From assembly GCA_023249405.1 (NCBI GenBank), contig JAHFCR010000006.1:1-64000 (forward strand): a stretch of DNA of 64,000 nucleotides, in the 5' to 3' direction. Of the stretch, positions 41,431-49,389 are shown piece after piece (position 1 is the stretch's first letter; each line of letters begins with the position of its first letter). The notes under the pieces are model-generated. The model did no database searches. It worked only from the letters and a program-made list of their open reading frames with translations, and was not told where the DNA came from. The position numbers and the translations under genes were made by a program. This DNA is from Peptococcaceae bacterium. GTDB taxonomy: Bacteria > Bacillota > DSM-12270 > Thermacetogeniales > Thermacetogeniaceae.

Positions 41431-42279
41431 CTATTCATTGTAGTCATTAATTAAAGGAACCCCCGCATTAATTTCGTAAATACTCTTCTTCATGTCCGGC
41501 AAATAAACAGAGCAGGAAATGAACCTTTCCCTTTCGCTATTGGTATATAGGCTTTTCTCCTTGACCAGATATAAAAAAATATCAATGGCAGTTGAAAATT
41601 TAAGATCGATCATGCCGTCCAGCCTTAATAGCTTAGCACTCACCGCATCAGCAGGATCAAGGTTTAATCGATTGAACCGCAGCAGACCGGACCCTAACAG
41701 ATCCGAGCCTAGCATCTTGTCTAGCGGCAGAGGTTGCTTTTTTACCTCCCTTCCCTTTTGCTCCACGATGTTTCCGGCAATTCTTTCAACATTAATTGAT
41801 ATATAGCCATCTTTGATAGCGATCCTTTGTAATAAGTAATTGGTGATTAAACGGGCATATTCAAGCGAATCCGGCTTGCCGTATAAACTCAGTATCTCGC
41901 GGGCATCATTTGGCGGCGTAAAATCATCCGAGGAAGCACTCACCTGATTTGCCACATCTACAATGATTTCATACGCCAATCTCGTAAAAGCCGTAAGCGT
42001 TTGCATCGTAGAGAAGTACATCTCCCGTATCGATTTTTCCTCAAGGTAAGCCTGATCAAGCAATTCCTCAATTCTTTCCGCAGGCACACCTGTATACTGA
42101 AATAAAAAAGAGGCGAGCCTTTTTCTTAAGGCTGGAAACACATCTTTATTCTGAAATCTATTGCCGTAAAAGTAGGCATAAAAAGTCGGTTTTTTTAAAC
42201 AAAATTCACTGGCCATTGCGGTTTGGTTTTTATTTTCAGCTATAGCTAGTAGATCTATTAAAGTCGCTATCCTAAACAT
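41431..42279 (-). CDS. Unknown protein with possible N-terminal HTH
   Basis: A 282-residue protein I do not recognise. The N-terminal ~45 residues (NQTAMASEFCLKKPTFYAYF) could form a helix-turn-helix, suggesting a regulator. The remainder is mostly helical, with no membrane segment or enzyme motif. Its AT-rich codon use and lower GC differ from the neighbours, consistent with acquired DNA. It is divergent from the sigma-54 activator gene, and a 20-bp perfect palindrome lies between them, about 150 bp upstream of its start, so autoregulation is possible. Confidence 0.55.
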   Translation of the reverse strand: MFRIATLIDLLAIAENKNQTAMASEFCLKKPTFYAYFYGNRFQNKDVFPALRKRLASFLFQYTGVPAERIEELLDQAYLEEKSIREMYFSTMQTLTAFTRLAYEIIVDVANQVSASSDDFTPPNDAREILSLYGKPDSLEYARLITNYLLQRIAIKDGYISINVERIAGNIVEQKGREVKKQPLPLDKMLGSDLLGSGLLRFNRLNLDPADAVSAKLLRLDGMIDLKFSTAIDIFLYLVKEKSLYTNSERERFISCSVYLPDMKKSIYEINAGVPLINDYNE

Positions 42280-42429
42280 CTCGCCCTCCGGGTTGTTGAT
42301 TTTAAAAACATTGGATATACCGATCTCCTTTGTGCTTTAATAAAGCATACAGTCTTTTTATTAACGAATATGCAACCATCTCTCTCTTGTAAAGATCTTG
42401 TGAAGATCGTATTATATATGTTTGTAGGT

Positions 42430-42449
42430 TACGGTATACGTATACCGTA
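42430..42449. promoter_or_regulatory. Perfect 20-bp palindrome in a divergent intergenic region
   Basis: TACGGTATACGTATACCGTA is a perfect palindrome with no spacer in the 463-bp gap between the unknown regulator and the sigma-54 activator. It resembles a dimeric repressor operator. A direct repeat of AAGATC-N4-GAAGATC type lies just upstream. Nothing else is seen in the gap. Confidence 0.65.
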
Positions 42450-42742
42450 TTTTTTAAAATTAAATAAAATTGCCTGAGCATTATTACTCTTTATGCCCAT
42501 TGATTGAGACGGGTTGGAGATACCAACGTCCAGAATACTCAACTACCCTGCTAGTGACAACCCTGAAATAGCTTCAGGACTCCTGCGCCGGCACAAGCCG
42601 CTCTCATAAAAAATCTGTGTTATTTACTACAGATATATTCATCGATACAAGCAGGCTCTAGCAGCCACATTTTTTATCAAACTTTATCCGGATCGAGAGC
42701 TCAAAAACCTTCGCTGCCGATCGATCCAAAAGGTAGATAGAT

Positions 42743-44179
42743 ATGCGCGTTCTACTCGTGGAAGATGAAGAAGAAAGCAGAGGCGTTCTGGGAAGCCTCC
42801 TAAGAGATCTGGGCCATCAGGTGACAGAGTGCGCTGATGAGCGCACCGCTCGCGATCTGATTTCCAGCGAGAGTTTTTACCTCATCCTTGCAGATATTCG
42901 GATGGCGCACCTGCCTGGCGGAGAGATCTTACAGACAATTCGAGACCTGCCATTAAATCAGGAGACGGAAGTTATTCTTTTTAAAAATCATGGCAATATA
43001 CAAATGACCATCGAAAAATTGAATCTAATAACCCGCAACTGCCAGGGCAGAATGACCAAACCTCAAGAACTTTTTGACTATGGACGAACCTCAGCGCCCC
43101 TGGCCCAGGGGCGTATCAAGAATTTAACAGGCAAAGTCGCTGCTGCGCCTGAACCGGTTAGGGATAAGATGCCGCAGAAGCTTTCATCCTTCAACCAAAC
43201 TTACGGAAAGAGCATAGGCCTTGATTCTATAATCTTTAATTCTGCTGCCATGATGAAAATTGTTGACCAGACAAAAGTGCTCCACCGTGACCGATCGCTG
43301 CCTGTCTTGATCGAGGGCGAGACCGGCACGGGAAAAGAGGTAATTGCAAGACTGATTCATTTCGGAGAGCGCGGTGCGTCCGTCCCATTTATCGACCTCA
43401 ATTGTGCCACTTTTGCACCAAACATTTTTGAGAGCGAACTGTTTGGCTATGAAGCAGGCGCCTTTACCGGTGGCCAGCCAAAGGGCCAAAAGGGGAAGTT
43501 TGATCTGGCAGCTGGGGGCACGCTATTTCTTGATGAAATCACAGAAATGTCGATAGAATTACAGGCAAAATTTTTACGCGTGCTACAGGAAAAAGAGTTC
43601 TATCGGGTAGGCGGACTAAAAAAGATCAAAACCGACGCTCGTATCATCTGCACCACCAATGTTGATATTGAACAAAAAATGGAGCAGGGCCTCTTCCGCC
43701 GGGATCTTTTCTACCGGCTTGATGTCGCTCATATCTGCCTGCCACCATTGAGAAACCGTAAAGATGTAATCATCCCGTTGGCAGAAATGTTCCTTACCAA
43801 TTTTGCCAGGAATAAAAATAAGGACTTCATGAAGATCAGCCAGGATGCCGCTAACATTCTGACCTCCTACAATTGGCCGGGAAATATTAGAGAGCTAAAG
43901 AATCTAATCGAGTGCGCGGTTGTAATGTACAATGATACTCAGTTGAAAACAGACCACTTAAATCGACTTTTTCAAAAAAGCAAAAATACATCCGCGGCGG
44001 GTGCCTCGTTCCATGCGAATGCCCTGCCTCTTGAAAAGCAGATCGACAATATCATTCTGGAGGCGCTGAAAATGCACCATGGCAATAAAACAGTCACTGC
44101 AAAATATCTGGGAATGCCGCTTCGCACGCTCTACCGTCGATTGCAGTGTTTGGCCGTAAAGGATAATCAGGTTCTCTAA
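42743..44179 (+). CDS. Sigma-54-dependent response regulator (receiver-AAA+-Fis HTH)
   Basis: A 478-residue NtrC-type activator. The receiver (~1-120) keeps the acidic pocket (VEDEEE) and the phosphorylation Asp (LADIRM), but the later part is unusual (VILFKNHGNIQ in place of the common VI-xT-x-H pattern). The AAA+ domain has Walker A GETGTGKE, ESELFGYEAGAFTGG (GAFTGA with the last residue Gly), Walker B GGTLFLDE and NWPGNIRELKN. The C-terminus is a Fis-type HTH (NKTVTAKYLGMPLRTLYRRL). No sensor kinase or recognisable -24/-12 promoter is nearby, so it is an orphan whose targets are unknown. Confidence 0.88.
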   Translation: MRVLLVEDEEESRGVLGSLLRDLGHQVTECADERTARDLISSESFYLILADIRMAHLPGGEILQTIRDLPLNQETEVILFKNHGNIQMTIEKLNLITRNCQGRMTKPQELFDYGRTSAPLAQGRIKNLTGKVAAAPEPVRDKMPQKLSSFNQTYGKSIGLDSIIFNSAAMMKIVDQTKVLHRDRSLPVLIEGETGTGKEVIARLIHFGERGASVPFIDLNCATFAPNIFESELFGYEAGAFTGGQPKGQKGKFDLAAGGTLFLDEITEMSIELQAKFLRVLQEKEFYRVGGLKKIKTDARIICTTNVDIEQKMEQGLFRRDLFYRLDVAHICLPPLRNRKDVIIPLAEMFLTNFARNKNKDFMKISQDAANILTSYNWPGNIRELKNLIECAVVMYNDTQLKTDHLNRLFQKSKNTSAAGASFHANALPLEKQIDNIILEALKMHHGNKTVTAKYLGMPLRTLYRRLQCLAVKDNQVL

Positions 44180-44411
44180 TCTTTAAGTACCAGTATGGTA
44201 CACTATTCTTTCTTCATTTTTCAGTTGCCAACCCTGAAGGGAAACTCTTCTTCTTTGTCGAAGGCAACCAACTTGCAGGCTTGAATGAGAAGCGGGTGTC
44301 CGTTCGGGTCAAGGAGTACTTGATGTAGGGGCAGGCGCCCGGTTTAAGCCGGCAAGTTTTTTTGAGCAAACCGGTAACGTACGCAGAGATCATGAAGGAT
44401 GCCCCGGACTC

Positions 44412-44699
44412 TTGGAGCCGCACATTGCCGGAACCGGCAGCGAATACAAGGGCGCCATCGTTATCGGCAAGGCAAAGGTAAATATTCACGATCTGGGCAA
44501 GAATATCATGGTTATGCTCTTGAAGGGCTCCGGATATTATGTTTTCGATCTCGGTGTGGATGTTCCCAGGAAGATTTTTCTGAGGGCGATCATGGCGGCA
44601 GGCCTGGATAACAAGATCGTGATCGGCGGCAATCATGTTGACAAAACGGATGCATACGCGGAGACCGCTACAGTGCCTAGAGCGCCAGTGATGGGCTGA
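44412..44699 (+). pseudogene. Decayed corrinoid (B12-binding) protein gene
   Basis: About 95 codons resemble the C-terminal B12-binding domain of methyltransferase corrinoid proteins: YKGAIVIGKAKVNIHDLGKN, VMLLKGSGYYVFDLGVDVP and a late KIVIGGNHVD. The cobalt-ligand motif DxHxxG is altered to NIHDLG. The segment between the FLRAIMAAGL helix and KIVIGG is too short, and the N-terminal helical domain is absent (an in-frame open stretch upstream back to ~44310 shows no clear family match). A TTG is the only possible start and has no good RBS. It is most likely a truncated, non-functional gene. Its presence with a RACo-like gene at 5.4 kb suggests the lineage uses corrinoid methyltransferases. 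Confidence 0.7.
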
Positions 44700-44733
44700 A
44701 TTTTGCCGACAATCTATTCGCTTGAGATATCCA

Positions 44734-44768
44734 ATAAAGGAGGCGCCTGGGCCAGGCGCCTCCTTTAT
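44734..44768. terminator. Bidirectional hairpin, 17-bp perfect stem
   Basis: Arms ATAAAGGAGGCGCCTGG and CCAGGCGCCTCCTTTAT pair around a single G. It lies between the corrinoid remnant and the convergent deacetylase gene. Confidence 0.8.
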
Positions 44769-44829
44769 CAACGGTCGGTTCAACGTGGTCAACCCCGGTG
44801 ACCGCACTGTATCCTGAGATGGTTCCAAC

Positions 44830-45627
44830 TTAAGTAGGCAGCCCCCGGATCTTTTTGGAAAAACCGTCTATGCTCAGACTTCTCTGGATATTGAGGCGTT
44901 TTATCAGATAAGGGTCATCGCCTGTATGGTAAATTCCGCCCGGTAGCATTAACACGGCATACTTGTAATAGCGCCGGGTAATGTCGATAACTTGCCGGTT
45001 GTAGTCCCCGATCGGGTAAGCCAGAGCGTCCACCTTGCGCCCTGCGATCGCCTCGATCTCTTTCTGCGACTCTGCCAACTCGTAATCCTGCAACTTGGCA
45101 GACAACTTGGTCAGGTAGGGATGGCTGACAGTGTGGCTCTGAAAACTGACCAGGTCCTGCATCTTCCCGATCTCCTCTTTGTTGAGATAGCCGGGCTTGC
45201 CGATCAAACCGGAGATCAGAAAGATCGTAGCCTTAAAATTGTATTTTTTCAGGATCGGGTAGGCGTTGGTGTAGTTATCCGCATAACCGTCGTCGAAGGT
45301 GATGATCGCCGGCTTGGTATACCGGGCAGCCTGCTCGATCTCATCAAGGGAGATCACCGTATAGCCGTTGCTCTTCAAATAAGCCATCTGTTTGTCAAAT
45401 TCCTTGGGGGATACAAACATTGACGGATACGGGCCGTAAAGGTGGTCATCAATTAAATGATAGTATAGAACCGGAACAGCGACACCTGTTGCCGGAGCGG
45501 CCTGCTCAATCTTGACCGGTCTGGGCGCATCCGCCGGCTTCGGCCGCCGCAGGCATCCCCAAGAGCCGGCCAATATCAGCGATAGTATCAACAAAAGAAG
45601 GGCAACTCTTTTTACCATATCCTGCAT
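44830..45627 (-). CDS. Polysaccharide deacetylase, exported
   Basis: About 265 residues. An N-terminal hydrophobic segment (VALLLLILSLILAGSWGC) acts as signal or anchor; the Cys could be a weak lipobox. The NodB domain has VPVLYYHLIDD, AIITFDDGYADNYTNA (catalytic and metal Asp) and SFQSHTVSHPYL (metal histidines). This is the PgaB/YadE-like subtype acting on surface polysaccharide. The start is uncertain among a TTG at 45639 and ATGs at 45627 and 45618. It is transcribed toward a strong hairpin. Confidence 0.88.
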   Translation of the reverse strand: MQDMVKRVALLLLILSLILAGSWGCLRRPKPADAPRPVKIEQAAPATGVAVPVLYYHLIDDHLYGPYPSMFVSPKEFDKQMAYLKSNGYTVISLDEIEQAARYTKPAIITFDDGYADNYTNAYPILKKYNFKATIFLISGLIGKPGYLNKEEIGKMQDLVSFQSHTVSHPYLTKLSAKLQDYELAESQKEIEAIAGRKVDALAYPIGDYNRQVIDITRRYYKYAVLMLPGGIYHTGDDPYLIKRLNIQRSLSIDGFSKKIRGLPT

Positions 45628-45657
45628 TCTCTTAACCAAGCTCCCGAAATAACCAGC

Positions 45658-45918
45658 CTATACATTATATTTTTCTCTGATGCTCCTCAAAGAAGCGTCT
45701 CCATCCAACACCTTTCCTTCCGCTATCTGCGCCTCGGCTGCAGCTAATTTGTTATACACATCCAGCATAAATAATTTTCTTTCGTACACTTTTACGCTCA
45801 TGATAACCATATCACCATAGCCATTTTTGGTAATATATATCGGCTCGGTTGCCTCTTGGCACATTTGAGAGATTTGGCTTGTATTTTTCAAATCTTTAAT
45901 CGGAATGATCCGCGGCAT
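45658..45918 (-). CDS. Phd/YefM-family antitoxin, no toxin partner seen
   Basis: An 86-residue protein from ATG 45918 (AAGGAG nine bases upstream). IIPIKDLKNTSQISQMCQEA followed by EPIYITKNGYGDMVIMS is the Phd/YefM DNA-binding fold. The C-terminal helix (NKLAAAEAQIAEGKVLDGDA) would normally wrap a RelE or Doc toxin. The next gene on the strand is a deacetylase, so no toxin gene is adjacent. It may be a solitary antitoxin or a regulator. Confidence 0.8.
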   Translation of the reverse strand: MPRIIPIKDLKNTSQISQMCQEATEPIYITKNGYGDMVIMSVKVYERKLFMLDVYNKLAAAEAQIAEGKVLDGDASLRSIREKYNV

Positions 45919-45988
45919 AATCATCAACTCCTTGATGTTTCTATGGGATTATTATACCATAATTATGCCCCAATCACAGAGTATAATT

Positions 45989-47005
45989 CTATTTCTTGAT
46001 CACCTCCGCCAGGGCCTCGGCAAAACAGCGCGACGCTACCAGCACCTCGTCCAGGGTGTTCTTCTCGCTCCCCACTTCCACCAGAATGGCATGAGGGAAA
46101 ACGTGCTGGTTATAGCGGCCTTCCATCAGCATCACCTTCTTAAGAACACCCGGATGCAGTTCCTGGAGCCGATTAGCCACCTCCTGGGCAAAAGTATAGT
46201 TCTCCCGCCAATTGGGATCCGGCAGCCCACGCTGACCATTTCCCACCACGATCATGACCCGTGCGGAATCCTCATTGCCCACGCGCACGGTCTCCTTGAC
46301 CGGCAGACCGGCATCCCGGTGCACATCAAGCAGGGCTTGCAGTTCCTTGTTCTGCTGCACCAGCTTCCTGGCGGTCGGCTCAGACTTGATGTAGGACGTG
46401 GGAAAGTCGGGGTAATCATGAATGGTCAAGTCGTGCACCGCCCGGATCCCCGTCTCCGCCAATACCTTCACCATCTCGTTTCCTGCCAGGCTAACCCCCC
46501 CGTTCTGGCCTTCGACCTTTGCCTGGCCTTGATAAGGAATGTAGGTCTCAGCGTTGTGGGTGTGGTAGATAGCAACCAAAACCGGCTTCTGGGAAAGATC
46601 CGGCAGTTGGCGGGCCAGCCCGGCAGTGTCCAACGAATGCTCTACTTCATTTCCCAAGGCTGAGACATTCGGAGCGATCGCCATCTCCTCGGATTCCATG
46701 GATGCCGGCAATCCATGTTCAAGGATGCCCGGCAAGTAGTTGGGGTCGATCCCTGCCAGGCTCACCATGGCCAGATTCAGTACCGGGCGGCTATTCTCAT
46801 TGTCGACCGCTAAATCCGGCAGTTCCCAGGACAGACAACTGCGAAAGGAGATGTCCTGCCAGATACTCTCCCGGGAAATAAAGCGCGGCCCAAACTGGAT
46901 CGCTCCAAGAAGCAGCAATATCAGTACCAGCATCGGCAACCGGGATGAAAGCTTCCAAGCCGGCAAAACCGCCGCCCGTCGCTGTGCAGCCATGCGCCCC
47001 GGCAT
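45989..47005 (-). CDS. spoIIP: Stage II sporulation protein P
   Basis: A 338-residue membrane-anchored peptidoglycan amidase/endopeptidase of the engulfment machinery (with SpoIID and SpoIIM). A signal anchor lies at ~23-41. The catalytic domain shows IYHTHNAETYIPY (zinc His and Glu), LLDVHRDAGLP and ILVEVGSEKNT. The RBS AGGAGGGAG is well placed before ATG 47005. In many Firmicutes spoIIP follows gpr; no gpr is seen here. This gene is direct evidence of endospore formation. The region upstream to 47395 holds only the terminator at 47246. Confidence 0.92.
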   Translation of the reverse strand: MPGRMAAQRRAAVLPAWKLSSRLPMLVLILLLLGAIQFGPRFISRESIWQDISFRSCLSWELPDLAVDNENSRPVLNLAMVSLAGIDPNYLPGILEHGLPASMESEEMAIAPNVSALGNEVEHSLDTAGLARQLPDLSQKPVLVAIYHTHNAETYIPYQGQAKVEGQNGGVSLAGNEMVKVLAETGIRAVHDLTIHDYPDFPTSYIKSEPTARKLVQQNKELQALLDVHRDAGLPVKETVRVGNEDSARVMIVVGNGQRGLPDPNWRENYTFAQEVANRLQELHPGVLKKVMLMEGRYNQHVFPHAILVEVGSEKNTLDEVLVASRCFAEALAEVIKK

Positions 47006-47245
47006 CGCATCTCCCTCCTGTCCACCTTTGCTGCCAGATCATTCTATTCCCGCTGGTGGCAGTTTACGCTACTTAACAGCGCAATCTGTTCGGGATGCAC
47101 GGCACGGGATTGACGGCATATCCGCATGGCTGCTCCCTGGACGCTAGAATTCCAAGCGTTCCAAATATTTGACAGACCAAGAGCATGGCGATCTTAGATC
47201 CGCCCAGAATTAGTAAAGATAATCTGAGCCTTACCAATAAAAAAA

Positions 47246-47266
47246 CTACTGGAAACTCTCCAGTAG
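47246..47266 (-). terminator. Terminator after the Gln-rich protein gene
   Basis: On the minus strand, CTACTGGA-GAGTT-TCCAGTAG is followed by TTTTTTT. It lies 130 bp after the stop at 47396. Confidence 0.75.
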
Positions 47267-47395
47267 CTCTGTTATTAACATTGTTTTAGAGAATCGCGCC
47301 GGAAATACGGGATTCGGCTTGTTAACAAAATGCTTATAGTCCGATATTTCCAAGCAAATCTCAGCAATCGATCAGAACATACGGTCTCTGTGCGG

Positions 47396-47833
47396 TTATG
47401 ACATATATGGTGCTGCCGTCTGCGGGAATTGCATGGTAAATTGCGGGTCGATCCCGGTGAAGCCGAACTGTGGCCTGATGCCCTGGATGACGCCCGTAAG
47501 CTCATTGATACGGTGCTGGGCCGTGTTCAAGACAAATAAAGCGGTATCTATCCTCTGAGCGATGCCGCTGCTCAAGAACTGAGTGGATTGGGCCAATTGA
47601 CCGGACATGCCTCTCAGAGCCTGGGCCGATGCCAGTGCCCTCTGCGTATTGCCCGAGTTGATCGATTGGATCGCATCATCGCAAACTGGAACCATGTTTT
47701 GGGAAATGGCCGTAATTCTGGCCACCTCACCGAGCATCATCTGCCCCTGATGAAAAGCCTGCTGAACAAGAGGATTGATCTGTTGATGCATCTGCACAGC
47801 CTGTTGAATATAAGGATTGACTTGTTGCTGCAC
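47396..47833 (-). CDS. Gln/Met-rich helical protein, unknown, possibly spore-associated
   Basis: A 145-residue protein from GTG 47833 with GGGAGG upstream. The N-terminus has an imperfect repeat of the form QQxNPxxQQA (VNPYIQQAVQMHQQINPLVQ). The middle is helical (QRALASAQALRGMSGQLAQS) and the C-terminus is Pro/Phe/Gln-rich (FGFTGIDPQFTMQFPQ). There is no signal peptide or membrane segment. I do not recognise the family. The composition resembles small spore-coat proteins, and it sits next to spoIIP, but that role is only inferred. Confidence 0.6.
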   Translation of the reverse strand: MQQQVNPYIQQAVQMHQQINPLVQQAFHQGQMMLGEVARITAISQNMVPVCDDAIQSINSGNTQRALASAQALRGMSGQLAQSTQFLSSGIAQRIDTALFVLNTAQHRINELTGVIQGIRPQFGFTGIDPQFTMQFPQTAAPYMS

Positions 47834-47895
47834 CTTTTTAGCCTCCCTATTGAATTAGATTTTATAATTAGTATCTCTTTTTTACATGAATCTAT

Positions 47896-48195
47896 TTATC
47901 CATATATCAGCAAACTCTTTTCCAGCCGCTGCAGCAATTCCACCAAGGATGCCACACTCCGGTTGCGGCATCTCAACACCGGGATGCTCTTTTGCCTCGC
48001 CTTTTTTACCGCCGTCGCCACCATCGTGTGGGATACTGTTCCGATGAACAGCACGATCCCATCGGGATTGCCAATGGCTTTTTCAAACCTGGCAGGCATT
48101 TGGCTATAAACCTTGACGCGATGCCCCAGCCGGGAGCAGATCTCCTTGTACTCCTCGTGCATCCCGTCGTGCCCTCCGATCAAGACAATGCTCAA
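47896..48195 (-). CDS. DUF2325 family protein
   Basis: A 99-residue protein with the DUF2325 pattern: SIVLIGGHDGMHEEYKEICS, then GNPDGIVLFIGTVSHTMVAT and VLRCRNRSVASLVELLQ. The domain has a Rossmann-like fold of unknown function and often occurs in metal- or iron-related contexts. TTG 48195 overlaps the stop of the upstream FeoB remnant by 4 bp (TTGA), so its translation may once have been coupled to FeoB. Confidence 0.82.
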   Translation of the reverse strand: MSIVLIGGHDGMHEEYKEICSRLGHRVKVYSQMPARFEKAIGNPDGIVLFIGTVSHTMVATAVKKARQKSIPVLRCRNRSVASLVELLQRLEKSLLIYG

Positions 48196-48781
48196 ACGAG
48201 ATAAAGGTGCCTGTCCGAAACCGTCAACTGGGAGGCCTTGGCGTTCCTGCGCACCGCCTGTCCGACCGCCCGGGAGGCAAACTGGTACCGGCTGTCGGCG
48301 ACGATCGTCTCGATGTCCTCCTTGCCGTAGGCGGCCTTCAGAACCTCCTGCTGCAGCCTGATCCGGTCCAGGATATCAACCGGCGCATGCAGCTTTTCCT
48401 GGACTTTCTTATCCCCCTCCAGAAGCTTCAAGGCCTTCCACCGGGGGTTATCTAGCCCGGGCCCGACCATGGGCATGATCTTATTTTCTATTTCTGCAAT
48501 GCTGTTTTGGATGTTTTCGGGGAATATCTCCAGCAGTGGCGGAGTAAACCCAGCTCCGCGACCTTGCGCGGTCTGAATGGCCCTGTCCATCAGTTCCTTG
48601 ACGCCCCGGCCCCGGCTGGCGACCGTTGGGACCACCGGCACCTTGAGCAGCGCATCCAGCGCCGCGGCGTCAATCTGATCCCCCCTGGCCTCCACCTCAT
48701 CGATGATGTTGAGCGCCACCACGACCGGGCTGCCCAAAACACCACCGCTTTTTTGGCGTCAATACTTTTTTCTGGCGCCAT
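48192..48781 (-). pseudogene. feoB: FeoB (ferrous iron transporter) remnant
   Basis: From 48737 down, ~180 codons match the middle of FeoB: GSPVVVALNIIDEVEARGDQ (G4-region of the GTPase), VPVVPTVASRGRGVKEL, and the linker up to ADSRYQFASRAVGQAVR. The GTPase Walker A (G1) part is missing upstream, where the frame shifts near 48740, and everything after the TVSD segment, including all membrane helices, is missing downstream. An internal and a terminal deletion have therefore removed its transport function. It may still be translated as a soluble fragment. Confidence 0.8.
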
Positions 48782-48878
48782 GGCGAACCGTTGCCGACAA
48801 CTGAGATGGGCACCTCAAGGGGCGTGCGCAACATTCCGTCGCCCTGCTACTTGCATCAATAGTATTTCTGTTATATTA

Positions 48879-48915
48879 TTTGAATATCAAACATTATTAA
48901 TATCAAATATATTTG
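48879..48915 (+). promoter_or_regulatory. Palindromic operators upstream of metal-ATPase MarR gene
   Basis: TTTGA-ATA-TCAAA (48879-48891) and the perfect palindrome CAAATATATTTG (48904-48915) lie in the AT-rich promoter region, just before the RBS GGGAGG. Confidence 0.55.
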
Positions 48916-48929
48916 GGAGGTATCTGCTT

Positions 48930-49349
48930 TTGGAACTTCGAGATGAGTTAACCAGTGAACTGTTGCATTTTTATAATGGCTTTGCATCCTGGGAGAGTTC
49001 GGTGATCCGGAGCAGCGACTTAACGGTTTCGGAGGCCCATGCCATCGAGGTGCTGGGCCAGCATGAGCAGATGAACATGAAAAACCTTGCCCGGAAGCTC
49101 GGGGTGACTACCGGCACGGTGACGGTGACGGTGGACCGGCTGGAAAAAAAGGAGTACGCCAGGAGGGGTTCTACCAGGGAGGACCGGCGGGTCTACCTGA
49201 TCAGCCTGACCGAAAGGGGCCAACAGGCCTTCGCCGAACATCACCAGTATCATCTCAGGCTCACGGAGCACCTGCTCGCCTCCCTCCCGGAAGATGAGGC
49301 AGCCCAATTGTTGAAGATTCTCCAAAAGATCAACGGCGAGGGCTTTTAA
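48930..49349 (+). CDS. MarR-family regulator upstream of a metal P-type ATPase
   Basis: A 139-residue MarR protein read from TTG 48930 (GGGAGG nine bases upstream). It has the HTH (MNMKNLARKLGVTTGTVTVT) and wing (YARRGSTREDRRVYLISLTE) of the family. It lies 40 bp before a P-type metal ATPase and is probably in the same operon. A metal-sensing role like that of AdcR/ZitR is conceivable, but the N-terminal metal ligands are not clear. The palindromes in its promoter suggest autoregulation. Confidence 0.88.
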   Translation: MELRDELTSELLHFYNGFASWESSVIRSSDLTVSEAHAIEVLGQHEQMNMKNLARKLGVTTGTVTVTVDRLEKKEYARRGSTREDRRVYLISLTERGQQAFAEHHQYHLRLTEHLLASLPEDEAAQLLKILQKINGEGF

Positions 49350-49389
49350 ACAAAATGGACCGCAAAATAAAAATCAGGAGGAGAGGCCG

